Assembly: GCA_026122225.1 (NCBI GenBank)
Contig: JANEZZ010002067.1
Location: 1,364,001-1,428,000, forward strand
Reading direction: 5' to 3'
DNA from: Heloderma charlesbogerti
Taxonomy: Eukaryota; Chordata; Lepidosauria; Squamata; Helodermatidae
DNA: 64,000 nt
Positions 9,249 through 19,267 of the stretch are shown here, one piece after another; the first letter of the stretch is position 1, and every line of letters starts with the position of its first letter. The notes under the pieces are model-generated. The model did not search any database. It had not been told where the DNA came from and saw only the letters and a program-made list of their open reading frames with translations. The position numbers and the translations under genes are program-made.

Positions 9249-9291
9249 CTCTCTCTCCAGGCGAGAAGCTGAGCATCGCCTGGAGAGAGAG
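9249..9291. repeat. Perfect 16-bp stem hairpin
   Basis: CTCTCTCTCCAGGCGA (9249-9264) and TCGCCTGGAGAGAGAG (9276-9291) are exact reverse complements separated by 11 bases. It lies in the Harbinger interior. No terminator or small-RNA role can be assigned from sequence. Confidence 0.85.
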
Positions 9292-9620
9292 GAGAGACCA
9301 TATTTGGTGGGAGGCAGCCAAAGCATGACTGGCTGTTGCCAAGCAACAGATGCATCCCACTCATGTCCCCATCTCCCCACACACTTGCTGGACAAGCCCC
9401 ATCAAGCACAAAGCACACAGTGCCCACCGCGAGGGTTGTGTGACGTGCTCCCGACACACAAACACATATGTCCAAGAGGACGGCGATCACCATGAATGGG
9501 GGAGTACCTCTCAAAAACTGCGCAGACCAGACCCCCCCCCCCGACGTGAACCTTGCCTATACTGTACTGCAGTGAGTGCAGCTTCAATTCTTCAAAGATG
9601 CAAGCCCAACCTCTAACCCA

Positions 9621-10328
9621 CTACATTAGATGGGGCTTCGATTCTTTGAAGAACCTCGCCCCCCAAATGCCACACGCACCCCCCACCCGCCCCCGAGCTG
9701 CACTCACCGCATCCACATTGCCCAGGGTCACTGTTCTCCGCAATAGAGCATGCTCCAGAGTAAGGCACACCTCCACAAAGATTCCCATGACGGTGGATTT
9801 CCCCACCCCGAACTGCTCCGCTGCACTCTTGTACAAGGCATGATTGGTGAGCTTCCAAATGGCGATGGCCACCCTCTTCTCCACAGGGATTGCTCTGCAC
9901 ATTTGTGTCGAGCGTCTGGCCAAGAGCAGGGCCACCTCGCCAATCACCTGAAAGAAGGTGCGACGAGGCATCCTGAAGTGCTCGATTCAGTGCTCATCAT
10001 TCCACACCTGCAGAACAAGCCTCTCCCACCAGTCCTGGCTGCTCAGGTGCACCCAATACCTCCGGAAAACCCTCAGCATGGGGAGAAGAGCCACGTTGTG
10101 CGCCACGGTCAACGTGTTTCGAAGCATCCTCAAACACAAGTTCTGATGGCGATGGCGGTACCATTGCAGTACCCGGAGCTGACACCGCCGCTGCTGGGAC
10201 AACAGCCTCTCCAGTGCAATCAGTGCCTGGAGAGTAGATATCAGGGCATTTGCGGAGAGAAACAGCAGCCTGTAGAACATTGTTAGTTCTGGACCCATGG
10301 CTCCCCCCAAAATTCGGATCCAAAACAA
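9621..10328 (-). pseudogene. HARBI1-like Harbinger transposase, N-terminal part, with in-frame stop
   Basis: Reading from 10328 downwards, the frame encodes residues including RVFRRYWVHLSSQDWWERLV and LQVWNDEH. A TGA follows at 9989-9987. The same frame continues MPRRTFFQVIGEV, IPVEKRVAIAIWKL and AEQFGVGKSTVMGIFVEVC. This is the conserved N-terminal and helix-turn-helix region of Harbinger transposases, which cut and rejoin the element ends. The stop probably replaces a tryptophan codon, since the family usually has W here. The conserved part ends at about 9715, where GCG|GTGAGTGC makes a splice-donor-like junction. Beyond it the frame loses resemblance. The catalytic DDE half, usually about 200 residues more, was not found, so this copy should not make active transposase. 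Confidence 0.8.
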
Positions 10329-10329
10329 G

Positions 10330-10545
10330 ATACAATGTGTCCAGAAAGAGCTACCAGGGGATCAATGGGGCGAGATGATGCAGAAAGAGCTACCAGGGGA
10401 TGTGTCCGGAAAGGACATGTGTCCAAGGGATGTATCCAGAAAGGACACGTGTCCAGCTACCAGCGGATGTGTCCAGAAAGGACACATGTGTCCAGGGGAT
10501 GTGTCCAGCTATGATGTGTCCAGAAAGAGCTACCAGGGGATCAAT
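10330..10545. repeat. Minisatellite of GTGTCC/AGAAAG units
   Basis: Irregular tandem units built from GTGTCCAGAAAGGACA, GAGCTACCAGGGGAT and GTGTCCAGCTA repeat across about 215 bp. The block begins and ends with the same GAGCTACCAGGGGATCAATG phrase (about 10349 and 10527). It lies just upstream of the transposase reading frame, inside the Harbinger element. Confidence 0.8.
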
Positions 10546-10860
10546 GGGGCAAGGTGACGCAGGCACGGTGAGGTTTCCAGCAACCGGCTGCGGAAGGACA
10601 CAGGGGAGGGGAGGGAGGGGAGGGAGGGGAGGCGGGTTATTGGCAGAGGTGGGAGGAGTTGCTGCTCCTCCAATCAGGGCTACCCGGCTTGGGAGCTGCG
10701 GAACTGCGAGGCGCCGGAGTGTGAACCAAGCTCCTGCATTCGAGGAAGGAGTGGAGTGGGGAAAATGGGTGAGTGAGGATAATCACATAATAATGTGAGT
10801 GCATACAACCCGACATGGCCCTGACTTCAGTGCGGTGGCGGGCGCAATGTAGATCGGCCC
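10546..10860. mobile_element. Right subterminal region of the large Harbinger element
   Basis: Contains (GGGGAGGGA)n near 10603-10630 and the terminal arm ending AATGTAGATCGGCCC. On the - strand the arm matches the left arms at 17334 and 60283, including TGATTATCC(T/A)CACTCACCCA and the GGTTCACACT phrase. Confidence 0.75.
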
Positions 10861-12121
10861 TTAGTGTATATTGTCTGCAGATGAAGGCAATCTGATGGTT
10901 ATGGCTATTGCTGTTGTATGAATGTAACTGACATATAAATGTCATTGACAAACAGAATTCCATGTGGTTTGCACATAACTGCATGCACAATTCTACCAAA
11001 AAAAAAAATGGATCCAGGATTTGCTGTCTTTTGTGCAGAGAGAAGTTCACATCCTGGATACCTTTTAAAAAGTTAGCCGTTAAACATTCAGAAACATCAT
11101 CTTGCATAACCCTTCCAGGATTTATATAATAAACTCCCTGAACGTAGTCATAATAAACTAGCATGTCAGGGAGATGACTAATGTAGGATCCTTGTCCCTG
11201 ACATACCAACTTTCTACAGTCAGAGCGTTCTTATGGGGGAATATTTAAACATCCATCCAATCCCTTCCAGAAAGACTGCATCTCACATGTTATATCTGGA
11301 CATGTGGCTTTTTAGGTCATTGGGCATGAATACATTTTGCAGTTCAATAGTCATATGTAGACATTCACTAGCTCTAGCTGAATCGTGGCTGAATAAAGTA
11401 GAGTCCCAGATGGCCAATTACTGAAATGTACAATTCCTGTATAGCACTGAATCAAAGCGAACATGTTGCATTGCAATGGCTGGTGGAGCAAATATCAATT
11501 CACAAATGTACTCATAAAACAGAAATTGGTTTTCTTTTTACTTATCTGGGAGTACAGATGAGTTCTCAGTTCCAAGAAACTATGTTAGCAACGTTAAAAA
11601 TAGAATTTGCACCAGACAGCAGGGAAATTAACAGACATATTTATATATCACGCTTAAAACTTGAATGCAAGTACACAAAGTATATAAAAGTTAAGAAGTA
11701 AAGAAGATTGTGTTATTGTTGCACTATTATGTAACTAGCAGGCAGACCCGGCTTTGTGTTGGAATGGCCCTTATTTGATGCAGGAAAGCCGTCAAGTCAC
11801 ACAGTTGTCAGAGTTGGACACATTGTGCCCACACCGTCTGAGTGAAGCCACACCTTCTGGCAACCCTAAGCACAATCCCTGCCATGGCATACCCCTATAC
11901 CCTGTGAGGGAGAGGGATGTCCTCTCCATTCCCCTGAGGTGGGCTGCCCCACAGCAGGGGGAAGGGGGAAGCCATATACTGTAACTCTGTAACTCTGTCA
12001 CTCAGACTACTCCCCACCACCATCTTCAAATTGTGTCAACTGCAAAGGTATGTGCTAGTTTGGGAAGTCTACCATCTAGTGATTAAAGATGGTACTGCAG
12101 ACTTCAAACACAGAAACACAT
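10861..12121. other. No recognisable gene; possible LINE-like decay at 11230-11700
   Basis: AT-rich sequence. A run of + strand frames (about 11233-11700) translates to material of L1-like composition but without a motif I can name. The remainder shows nothing recognisable. Confidence 0.35.
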
Positions 12122-12124
12122 TAA

Positions 12125-12538
12125 GGGCACAATCCTAAGGAGATAGGCAGCTGCCTCCGACCTCGGAGGCGACCGCCTATCCAAAGCAAGGCAGAAGAGA
12201 CACGGTGGGATCGTTCCCTCCACACCTCTCCTGCCTTGCTCTTTTTCGCTAGACAGCTGTTTTCAGCTGTCTAGCGGCGGGGGGGCCGACGGGGAGAGGA
12301 AGCTGCTGTACAACACATAGGATATGTCATACGCGCACCACCACAATCTCCCTGTCCCGGAATGCCCCCCAGCCCTGCCCCTTTTCAGTCACTCTGTGCT
12401 CATCTTCTGAGCGCGGAGGACAGGGCTTCTCTGCGCTGCCTCCAAGGCAGCGCAGACGACGGGGGAGGTCAGATTTCCAGAAAAGAGCATATCCTATGGT
12501 CCTCTAGACTGTGTCTAGTGGGCCATAGGATTGCTCCC
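12125..12538. mobile_element. PIF-Harbinger-like MITE, family F1, copy 1
   Basis: About 414 bp bounded by GGGCACAATCCTA and ATAGGATTGCTCCC inverted ends, next to TAA (left) and TTA (right). Internal features shared by five copies are an imperfect palindrome GGCAGCTGCC...CGGAGGC, GCTAGACAGCTGTTTTCAGC near 12251 and ACACATAGGATATGTC near 12315. Family assignment to PIF-Harbinger rests on the 3-bp TWA-like flanks seen clearly at 45265-45667. Confidence 0.75.
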
Positions 12539-12541
12539 TTA

Positions 12542-12674
12542 GAGTGCAATCCTATTCACATTTAGACAGAAAAAAAGCCTACAATTCCCAGCATGCCCCA
12601 GTTGGCTATGCTGGCTGGGGCATGCTGGGAGTTGTAGGCCTTTTTTCTGTCTAAACATGCATAGGATTGCACCC
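12542..12674. mobile_element. Palindromic MITE, family F2, copy 1
   Basis: Nearly the whole element is one inverted repeat: GAGTGCAATCCTAT...AGACAGAAAAAAAGCC on the left mirrors GGCCTTTTTTCTGTCT...ATAGGATTGCACCC on the right, and the inner arms hold CCCAGCATGCCCCA/TGGGGCATGCTGGG. It shares terminal sequence with family F1 and abuts F1 copy 1. Confidence 0.8.
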
Positions 12675-12799
12675 TAAATTAATTTAAATTAATGCATTTT
12701 AAAAACAAAATAACCCTGAGGTACACAGCCCTCAGAACCCCTAAGTATGCATGTCAAGTTTCAAGTGTATAGATTTCACAATCTTTGCCCACGGCACAG

Positions 12800-12826
12800 A
12801 CACACACACACACACACACACACACA
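12800..12826. repeat. (CA)n microsatellite
   Basis: Uninterrupted CA dinucleotide run of about 26 bp. Confidence 0.95.
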
Positions 12827-12841
12827 TGCACATCCTGTTTT

Positions 12842-13931
12842 ATTATTATTACTATAGAATGAGTGGAGTACACTGCACTGAATAGTTATGTAGCATTATT
12901 AAAGCAGTAGATCCTTTAAACGCTTCTTATCCAAGCAGATTAAACTTTGAAATCTAAAAGCCAACAGAACATTCCCAATAATTACAACTTTCAAAGGATG
13001 TGAGAGAGAACAGCTTATTTTAGAAAACAATTCCATGATGTTTTTGCCTACTTCCAGGCAGTCATTGTGACTTCCAGGACTCTCAGCTGGCTTTAACCAT
13101 TTCCCTCACTACTTAATGGAGCCCCATCCCTTTGTGACAGCATTTCTTCCAGTCATCTGAAGGCATCCATTGCCCCTTCTGCCTTGCCATTCAGCTCTCT
13201 TGCACTTGCTCACGGTGTCTCATAAATAAACTAACCCTGGTAATGCTGATGGTAGCGAGGGCTCAATAGATTTGGGCAGAGACTTTGTAACCCCATTTTG
13301 GATTGAGGCCTACAGGCCTATGGGAGAATTAAGGCCTCAGCTTGGGCCTAGGGAAATCCCGACTTTATGGGCCCACCAATACCCAACATGGATTTTTGTA
13401 GTATTCACCTAACAAAAACCCAGCCCCAGTTTCTCAGAACTAGAATTCCCAAAGTTAGTTTCATCTCTTTCTAAGGTTGAAAAATGGTCTGCTCAAAAAG
13501 CAGACCATTTCATCAAAGATAGATGCACCACTGTTCCAAGGGAAACTAGGCCTGCTCTGCAACTTTGTTATCCACCTACTGCCTAGTATGCTCAGCTGTG
13601 GTAAAATAGCTCCCTTCATTTCAGAATGAAAAATTAATTTTCTTGGCTTGTCAAATGAGATAATTTAAATTTGTTTTTCCCCACATTAAATAATGTGGCT
13701 GTTTCCTGGTTTCTGTCGCATTGTTAGTAATTAAAGCAGAAGGGCAATGTTAAATAAAATGTAGATTTTATGTTACGATGACTTCTTTTTAAAACAATCA
13801 TTTAAGTTTAAATAATCTATACATATTTTTCTTTTAATTTTGCTCTCTGGTTTACATGGTTTTGTCATATATTTTCTTGGAGGATAACATTTCTACAGAA
13901 GCATACTAAGCAACAACAACAAAAACACATA
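12842..13931. other. No recognisable gene or repeat
   Basis: Only a small perfect hairpin is noted: AAATGGTCTGCT (13483) with AGCAGACCATTT (to 13510). Confidence 0.5.
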
Positions 13932-14015
13932 GAGTTGTATCCAATGTTAGTCGTACTTAGAGTAGGCCCATTGAGATGAATTGAACTTATGTTACACTAA
14001 GAGTGGATACAACCC
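13932..14015. mobile_element. Short MITE with TTGTATCCAATGTTAG ends, copy 1
   Basis: GAGTTGTATCCAATGTTAG and GTGGATACAACCC form terminal inverted repeats around 84 bp. ATA flanks both sides (13929-13931 and 14016-14018). A second copy lies at 55777-55860. Confidence 0.75.
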
Positions 14016-15616
14016 ATAGTCTGTTTCTTTTTTCATTATTGAATTTTCCCCTCTATGTATGATATCATGAACTAAATTCTAACTCTTTCACATTGTGAAC
14101 CTTCACAGACAGAGGAACTTTCTAAGTATTATTTTGCTTGTTTCTTTTAACTACTACAAATGTAATGTGTACATTATGGTGGCAAATTCTCTCCACCAGA
14201 ATATTATTTCAATTGTCCAGATATTAAATGAAAAAATTATCAGCATCCCCAATCAAGTGATCTTTTGCTGGCACAACATCTCTGATGCATGTACAGACTC
14301 CCACCACAAAGACATCCCTTTCGTTTCAAGGCAACTAGTCAACTTGTACATCTCCTTCACATGTGCAGATTGCTTCCTTCCATTGTAATGAATGGGGACT
14401 GTTGTGTATTCAGGAGCTCTGTATGAATATTGGAGTATGGGCAGAATTCTGGATTGGAATGCACAAGTCTTTTTCAGAAGCTAATTTCTGAGTAACAGTA
14501 GAAATTCTAATTTGATTCACACCAAGTATTCACCTGATGTTTATATGAGAAGACATTTGAAGAACTCCAGTCAAAGTCCCCAAAATATGTATTCTTCTAT
14601 AGAAGGAGTCACCAAAAATGTTGTCCTTCACATGGTCAGAAACTAATCTGGACAAAACACTAAAGGAACACAGTGGAATGGAGCAAAATATGCAACTCTA
14701 ACCTCCGTTTTCTCTTTGCATTTCTGGCATCCCCTGGGCAACGTGGGAAGATAGCCATTGCTTATCCAACATTTATTGCTAGGCTGTGAACATATCTGAG
14801 CTGTAGATCTGACCGGATGTATTTTCCACCTTTCCATTCAATTAAAATGTGTTGATAATTTATCCAGTGAGGGTGGGGGAGACAAGCAGTAAGTGGCTAT
14901 CTTAACAGCTTGGTGTCCTCTTTAAAGTTTATGAATTTTTCCTGACTCGCTTAATCCATAGTCCAAAATGTACTTTCAATTAGAGGACAAGTATGCATAA
15001 TTCTGCACTGTGCTGGAAACCTTATTTTGGATTCTTCCACAAAAAGTTATTTTTTTAAAAAAAATGTTTTTCTTCCTCCCTTCTCTTTCAACAGGATTAT
15101 CTGGCTTTTTTCATATCTTAAGTTTTCCTGCAGTCACTTTTGCTTAGGGAAAATAAATTGCTCCCAGATGGTATCCTCCTTAACAAGTCTGCCAACCCAA
15201 ATATATGGCATGCCATTTGCTGGCAAGGTGGCTGCACTGACTCAGGCCCCTTAGATTTTCTGTCAGATCTTTTTGGCTTGTACAGAAGGGCAAAAGAAAA
15301 CCTTCAGTTTGTTATATATTTATTTGAATGCTTAAATGTATGGCTGTAGGTATGTGCCACGGGAAAGTTCTTTATTTAACAAGCAGCCCAAGCAAATATT
15401 CAGATGACTGCTTTGCCTTGTATTTCAGTCCTTTATTGTGAAGGGGCTCTGTGTGATGACAGACACTTCCCATTTTTATAGCCTCTGCCAGAACTGAGCT
15501 AAACTTCTTGGGCTCATCCATGTATGTGTACATCACTTGATTACTGTGCACCTGATGATTTGAAGCCAGATATATGAACTGCTTCACTGAAAAGCATTGT
15601 GTTTGAGGAGGTGGAG
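14016..15616. other. No recognisable gene or repeat
   Basis: AT-rich sequence with short frames on both strands. The - strand frame at 15372-15587 (71 residues) has no domain I recognise. Confidence 0.45.
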
Positions 15617-16176
15617 ACTATTCAGACATCATTACCTAATTCGCACAGCAGGCTAAGCTGACGTTTAGCAGTGTGACATGCACAATCAGGAAAAAAAACT
15701 CATTCTTGTAAGAGAAACCATAGATTGGCATTGGCCATGTTGGCACGTCACGCTAAACCATGGTTTAACGTGATGTGAATGAGCAGGTATGAGCTGCAGT
15801 GAGCTTTGGGCTCTTGTATTCCCTTGCCCTCCTTCCAAACAATCGCAGAAAGGAGGACAAAAGCTTTCACATCCATGTTTAGTTAACCGTAGTTTGTCCT
15901 CCAGGCTGATAAACATTCATTATGGTTAGTTTAAAACAACTTCAAACCATGGTATCTGAAGCTGGCTTGTTTAGACTAACCAATGTTTAATGTTAACTGC
16001 AGTTTGTCCATCTAACCAACACCGCATGCTGTGGATAACTAAAAGCAGGAGTGAACACTTCTGAACTCCTCCTCTCAGCCATGCAGGGGAGGAAAGGCCA
16101 GCGGGAAGAGTGGGGGCCCAAGGCTCGCTGCTGCCCATTCTTGCTCATGTGCATGGCACTAAGCCATGGTTTAGCA
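15617..16176. mobile_element. Unclassified element with AAACCATGGTTT palindromes
   Basis: Contains a near-perfect 26-bp palindrome at 15748-15773 (TCACGCTAAACCATGGTTTA...) and repeated CCATGGT(T/A)T and GTTAACTGCAGTTTGTCC motifs. It appears to continue after 17234 (GTTTAGTACAACTATAGTTT), so the hAT-like element at 16177-17234 inserted into it. Confidence 0.5.
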
Positions 16177-17234
16177 CAGGGGTGGGGAATCTTTTTTAGT
16201 CCAAGGGCCAAATTGAAATTTGGAAAAGCCCTCGGGTGTCACACTCCAGTGGTGGGTGGGGCCGAAGGCAAAAGGAGTGGGGTCAAAATTACCCAACCCC
16301 CCCCCCCAGCGTATTGTAGCTTAAAACTCTTGCTGCCAGTAACTAAGCCTTAGGAGGGGCCTTTCAGCCTTAGGAGGGGCCTTTCAGCCTTTTAAAGTGG
16401 GGAAAAACCAGTGCTGTGCCAAACATTTCTTCCACATGTTTTTCAACCATTCTCGTTCAATTTGATAGGAAAGAAATTGCTTTCAAAAAGAAATTCAAAG
16501 GAGGAGAAATTTCGGAGAAATTCTCATGGGTTGGGCTCGGGGTTCTTGTGCTTCCCTTACTTATGAGGTAGCTGAGGAGAGTGCATGAGTGTCATCGTAC
16601 AATAATCTCTGTGGCAGCCTGTGGCCTCCTCGGCTTCCCGCACTTCAGTTAAGGCCATCATGAGGGAGACATCAGGAGGCAATTCTTCCCATGGGGCTTT
16701 TCCAGTTCAGAAAGTTCAGGTGGCCTGGGAGGCTGCAGAGCAATGGAAAGATGTGTAATAGAGAGAGAAAACGCACACAGCACCCCCGGCCACCTCACAG
16801 TGATTAGGGAAGCTCAAAAATACCATCAAAATAAAATTCAAAATTCTGCCTCAGAAAAGGGGAAGCCTTCACCACAGTTGATGCTGTTGCCACATACAGA
16901 AGCAGAACAATAAACCAAAAACCATGAGTAAAAAAGAACGAAGCTGTGCTACATCCCTGGCCAATAGTGAGCCTACCTGTGAGAAACTGTTGGAGAATTT
17001 CTCCTCCCCAAGGAGAAATTTGGTGAAATTGTCCCCAATTTCTCTGCCCATAAATAGGTTGGAGAATTTTGAGAGGCCCTTTGTGCACAGTTCTAGAAGA
17101 AAATGCACGAAAGCTGGAAAACCACCAAACAAATGGTTGTTGGGGGAAAGGGTGTGTCACCTGGGGAAGCAGGTGTGGACTGTGAACCCAGGAGGGCAGT
17201 ATTAGGCCCCCAGGCCTGAGTTTCCCTACCACTG
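16177..17234 (+). mobile_element. hAT-like element (family H3, copy 1) with inserted segment
   Basis: Starts CAGGGGTGGGGAATC and ends TTTCCCTACCACTG. The flanks GTTTAGCA (16169-16176) and GTTTAGTA (17235-17242) agree at 7 of 8 positions. The outer parts match copies at 22451-22802 and 22954-23304. Compared with them, about 690 bp (roughly 16400-17090) is extra sequence of unknown origin that includes GAGAAATTT/AAATTTCTC inverted motifs. Two ten-to-thirteen-base phrases of CCTTAGGAGGGGCC repeat at 16350-16385. Confidence 0.75.
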
Positions 17235-17333
17235 GTTTAGTACAACTATAGTTTGTATTAAAAGAATGAGCCTTGGGCTCATAGACTTCCTCCTCCCCCT
17301 ACCCTCCTCCATCCCCTTGTTCACTGAGATTAA

Positions 17334-18158
17334 GGGCCAATCTACATTGTACCTGTCGTCGCAATGAATTCGCTGTCCTGTCAGGTTAAAGGCTCTCGCA
17401 TTAAAACATGATTATCCACACTCACCCATTTACTCCGTTGTGGTGCTTCATTGAATACGCGAGCTCGGTTCACACTTGAGCGCTGTGGTGTTTTCCTGCT
17501 CTTAAAGATGGAGGCGAAGATTTGAATCTTCGAAGATTTGAAAATTCAAAGATTTGAAGATTCGAATCTTTGAAGATCATGCCTGAATTAGGAAAAAAAA
17601 TCATAGCGAAGCCACAATTCTTTGAAGATAATGCCTTAATTTTAAATAAAACAGCTGAAGCGGTGGATAAAAGGGGGTAAAACTTAGTCTCATTTGAAGG
17701 GATAGAACAACCCCCTGCTCAATGCAGGAAGCCTGATTCCCAGGCAGTCGCCCATCCATCTACTGACCAAGGGCCGACCCTGCTTAGCTTCCGAGATCAG
17801 ACAAGTGTGCCCACACCCAGCCCTTTGCTTGTTGCTGAGGAAACACTGAGTGCTGAGGAAGCTATGCGATCAGTAGCCGGAAGACGACATGGGGCCGTCG
17901 AAAGCTGTGATTGGACAGGAGAGAAATACAAACACCGCCATATATGGACAGGCAGAGGAGGGAACTATGACCAGATACGGTAGTGAAGGCGGAAAATCAG
18001 AGCACATTAAGGGGAAATACTGGGATATCAGGGTATTGAAAGCGGGAGCACGGAAGCAGTAAATTCTGGTTCCAATTCAAGGCGGGTACTGCATAGTGTG
18101 AAAGACGGGTGGTGAAACCTCATTGGAAGCGAAAAAACCCGTAAGTGTAGATCGGCCC
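17334..18158. mobile_element. Non-autonomous PIF-Harbinger element carrying a 5S rRNA-derived segment
   Basis: Begins GGGCCAATCTACATTG and ends GTGTAGATCGGCCC, with TAA on both sides (17331-17333 and 18159-18161). Its left arm matches the right arm of the element at 1983-10860, and its right arm (about 17900-18158) matches that element's left arm. It is therefore a deletion derivative in the opposite orientation. The middle holds TTCGAA/CTTTGAAG palindromes (17520-17640) and a 5S rRNA-like segment on the - strand (17736-17802) next to a CR1 tail-like stretch. Confidence 0.85.
17736..17802 (-). pseudogene. 5S rRNA-derived fragment (internal promoter half)
   Basis: On the - strand GTCTGATCTCGGAAGCTAAG, then CAGGGTCGGC and GGATGGGCGACTGCCTGGGA match vertebrate 5S rRNA from about base 37 to 104. 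This covers the A box, intermediate element and most of the C box of the internal promoter. Immediately 3' of it (17711-17733 on the + strand, CCCCCTGCTCAATGCAGGAA) is a match to the 3' end of CR1 as seen at 24552. The arrangement resembles a 5S-headed SINE with a CR1 tail. Confidence 0.8.
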
Positions 18159-18289
18159 TAAGTTTTGAAAAACGCAGTTGTCAAGTTCGGCAGTATGGTG
18201 GCCACAAACTAGGTTCTGACATTTCTAATCCTAGCATGCAAGCAGAGGAGACAGCCAACCAAAGATATTTCTCTTCTCTCAGGTGTTTT

Positions 18290-18435
18290 AGAATTTAAAT
18301 TTTATGGCTGTTTTGTGTATTTTTCCTGTGCTGCTTGTTGTTTTTTGTATTGCATTTTATTGTTTTAACTTTATGTAATCTCCCAAGAGAAGTCTGGTCT
18401 TTAGGCACATTAAAAATATGATAATAAGTAAATAA
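18290..18435 (+). mobile_element. Possible LINE 3' tail fragment
   Basis: T-rich sequence followed by TTAAAAATATGATAATAAGT resembles L2-like 3' ends in this window. No coding part is attached. Confidence 0.35.
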
Positions 18436-18828
18436 GGGAGCAATCCCATCTAGATAGGTGGCCGCCTCTGAACTCGGAGACAACCGCCTATCCAAAGCAG
18501 AGCAGGAGAAGCACAGAGGTGATCGTTCCCTCTGCGCTTCTCCTGCCCTGCTTTTTCAGCTAGACAGCCGATTGTGACTGTCTAGGTGCAGGAGGATGGA
18601 GCGGGGAAGGAGGCTGCTGTACGACACATAGGATGTGTTGTACAGACAGTTACAATCTCCCCGTCCTTTCTCTGTGCCCCCAGCCATGCCCCTTTCCGGC
18701 TGCTCCCTCCTCTTGTGAGCACGGAGGACCGGGCTGTTGAGGGAGGTTGGAACTCTGAGGTCAGTTCCTGGAAAACAGCATATCCTATGGCTATATAGCC
18801 ACTGTCTAGTGGCCATAGGATTCCTCCC
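18436..18828. mobile_element. PIF-Harbinger-like MITE, family F1, copy 2
   Basis: Begins GGGAGCAATCCCATCTAGAT and ends CATAGGATTCCTCCC. It shares GACAACCGCCTATCC, GCTAGACAGCCG, CGACACATAGGATGTGT and GCATATCCTATGG with copy 1. Left flank TAA, right flank TCC. Confidence 0.75.
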
Positions 18829-19267
18829 TCCATAAAGTTGATGCAAAATCTGTGGTGTTAAATCTGTGATACATGAAATAATGTGCCTTGCCAGTGTAAA
18901 TGACTAAAGAGTGAGTTTGTATGTGGGGGAAAAATTGTATATATCCCATCTTAATTTTCAGATGATGGTTACCAAGAAATAACAAAAGAAGCACACTAAA
19001 AACAGACTGTTCAGAAACAGATAAGAAACAAAAGAGAAGATAAATGATGTGAAGGCCTTCATAGATAGAAAGATCTTCACCTGAAGAGCTGGGAGGGGTG
19101 CACATTCTCGCCCTTGCCCCTGGTGAAGAGATTAAGGGCTGCTGGGAGCATGCATCCCCTGCTTGCTTTCCTCTTCCCTCCCCATTGTTTTTTTTTTTTC
19201 CTTTTGTATCACATGTAGTAGATTACAAGCCTATGGGCAGGGACTGACTTCTAATATCTCTAGAAAG

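Larger units (their letters stand above)
8764..9620. other. Harbinger interior between the two genes
   Basis: Contains a + strand open frame after TTTGCTGTTCAG (about 8878-9069) that could be a third exon of the Myb-like gene, a CCCCCA-rich tract at 9200-9224 and a perfect hairpin at 9249-9291. I find no convincing transposase catalytic domain on the - strand here. Confidence 0.4.
1983..10860. mobile_element. Large PIF-Harbinger transposon with nested insertions
   Basis: The left end GGGCTGATCTACACTTACCG and the reverse complement of the right end, GGGCCGATCTACATTG, form imperfect terminal inverted repeats. Both ends match the two ends of an 825-bp element at 17334-18158, which is flanked by TAA on both sides as PIF-Harbinger insertions are. 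The interior encodes a Myb/SANT-like protein (+) and the N-terminal part of a HARBI1-like transposase (-), the usual two-gene content of this superfamily, here convergent. Three palindromic hAT copies (two as a tandem dimer) and a SINE have inserted inside. The flanks (CTG left, TTA right) do not show a clear 3-bp duplication, so one border may have mutated. About 6.3 kb remains after removing the nested insertions. Confidence 0.8.

Noticed and set aside
8897..9514. 205-codon - strand open frame as a gene
   Set aside because: No domain is visible and it lies in transposon sequence with simple repeats; the glycine/tryptophan run comes from a (CCCCCA)n tract.
13483..13510. Hairpin AAATGGTCTGCT/AGCAGACCATTT as a regulatory RNA
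   Set aside because: A 12-bp stem with a short loop is expected by chance and local duplication; no further support.
17736..17802. Genuine 5S rRNA gene
   Set aside because: Only the 3' half is present, flanked by transposon and CR1-like sequence, and the same chimera recurs at 60629.
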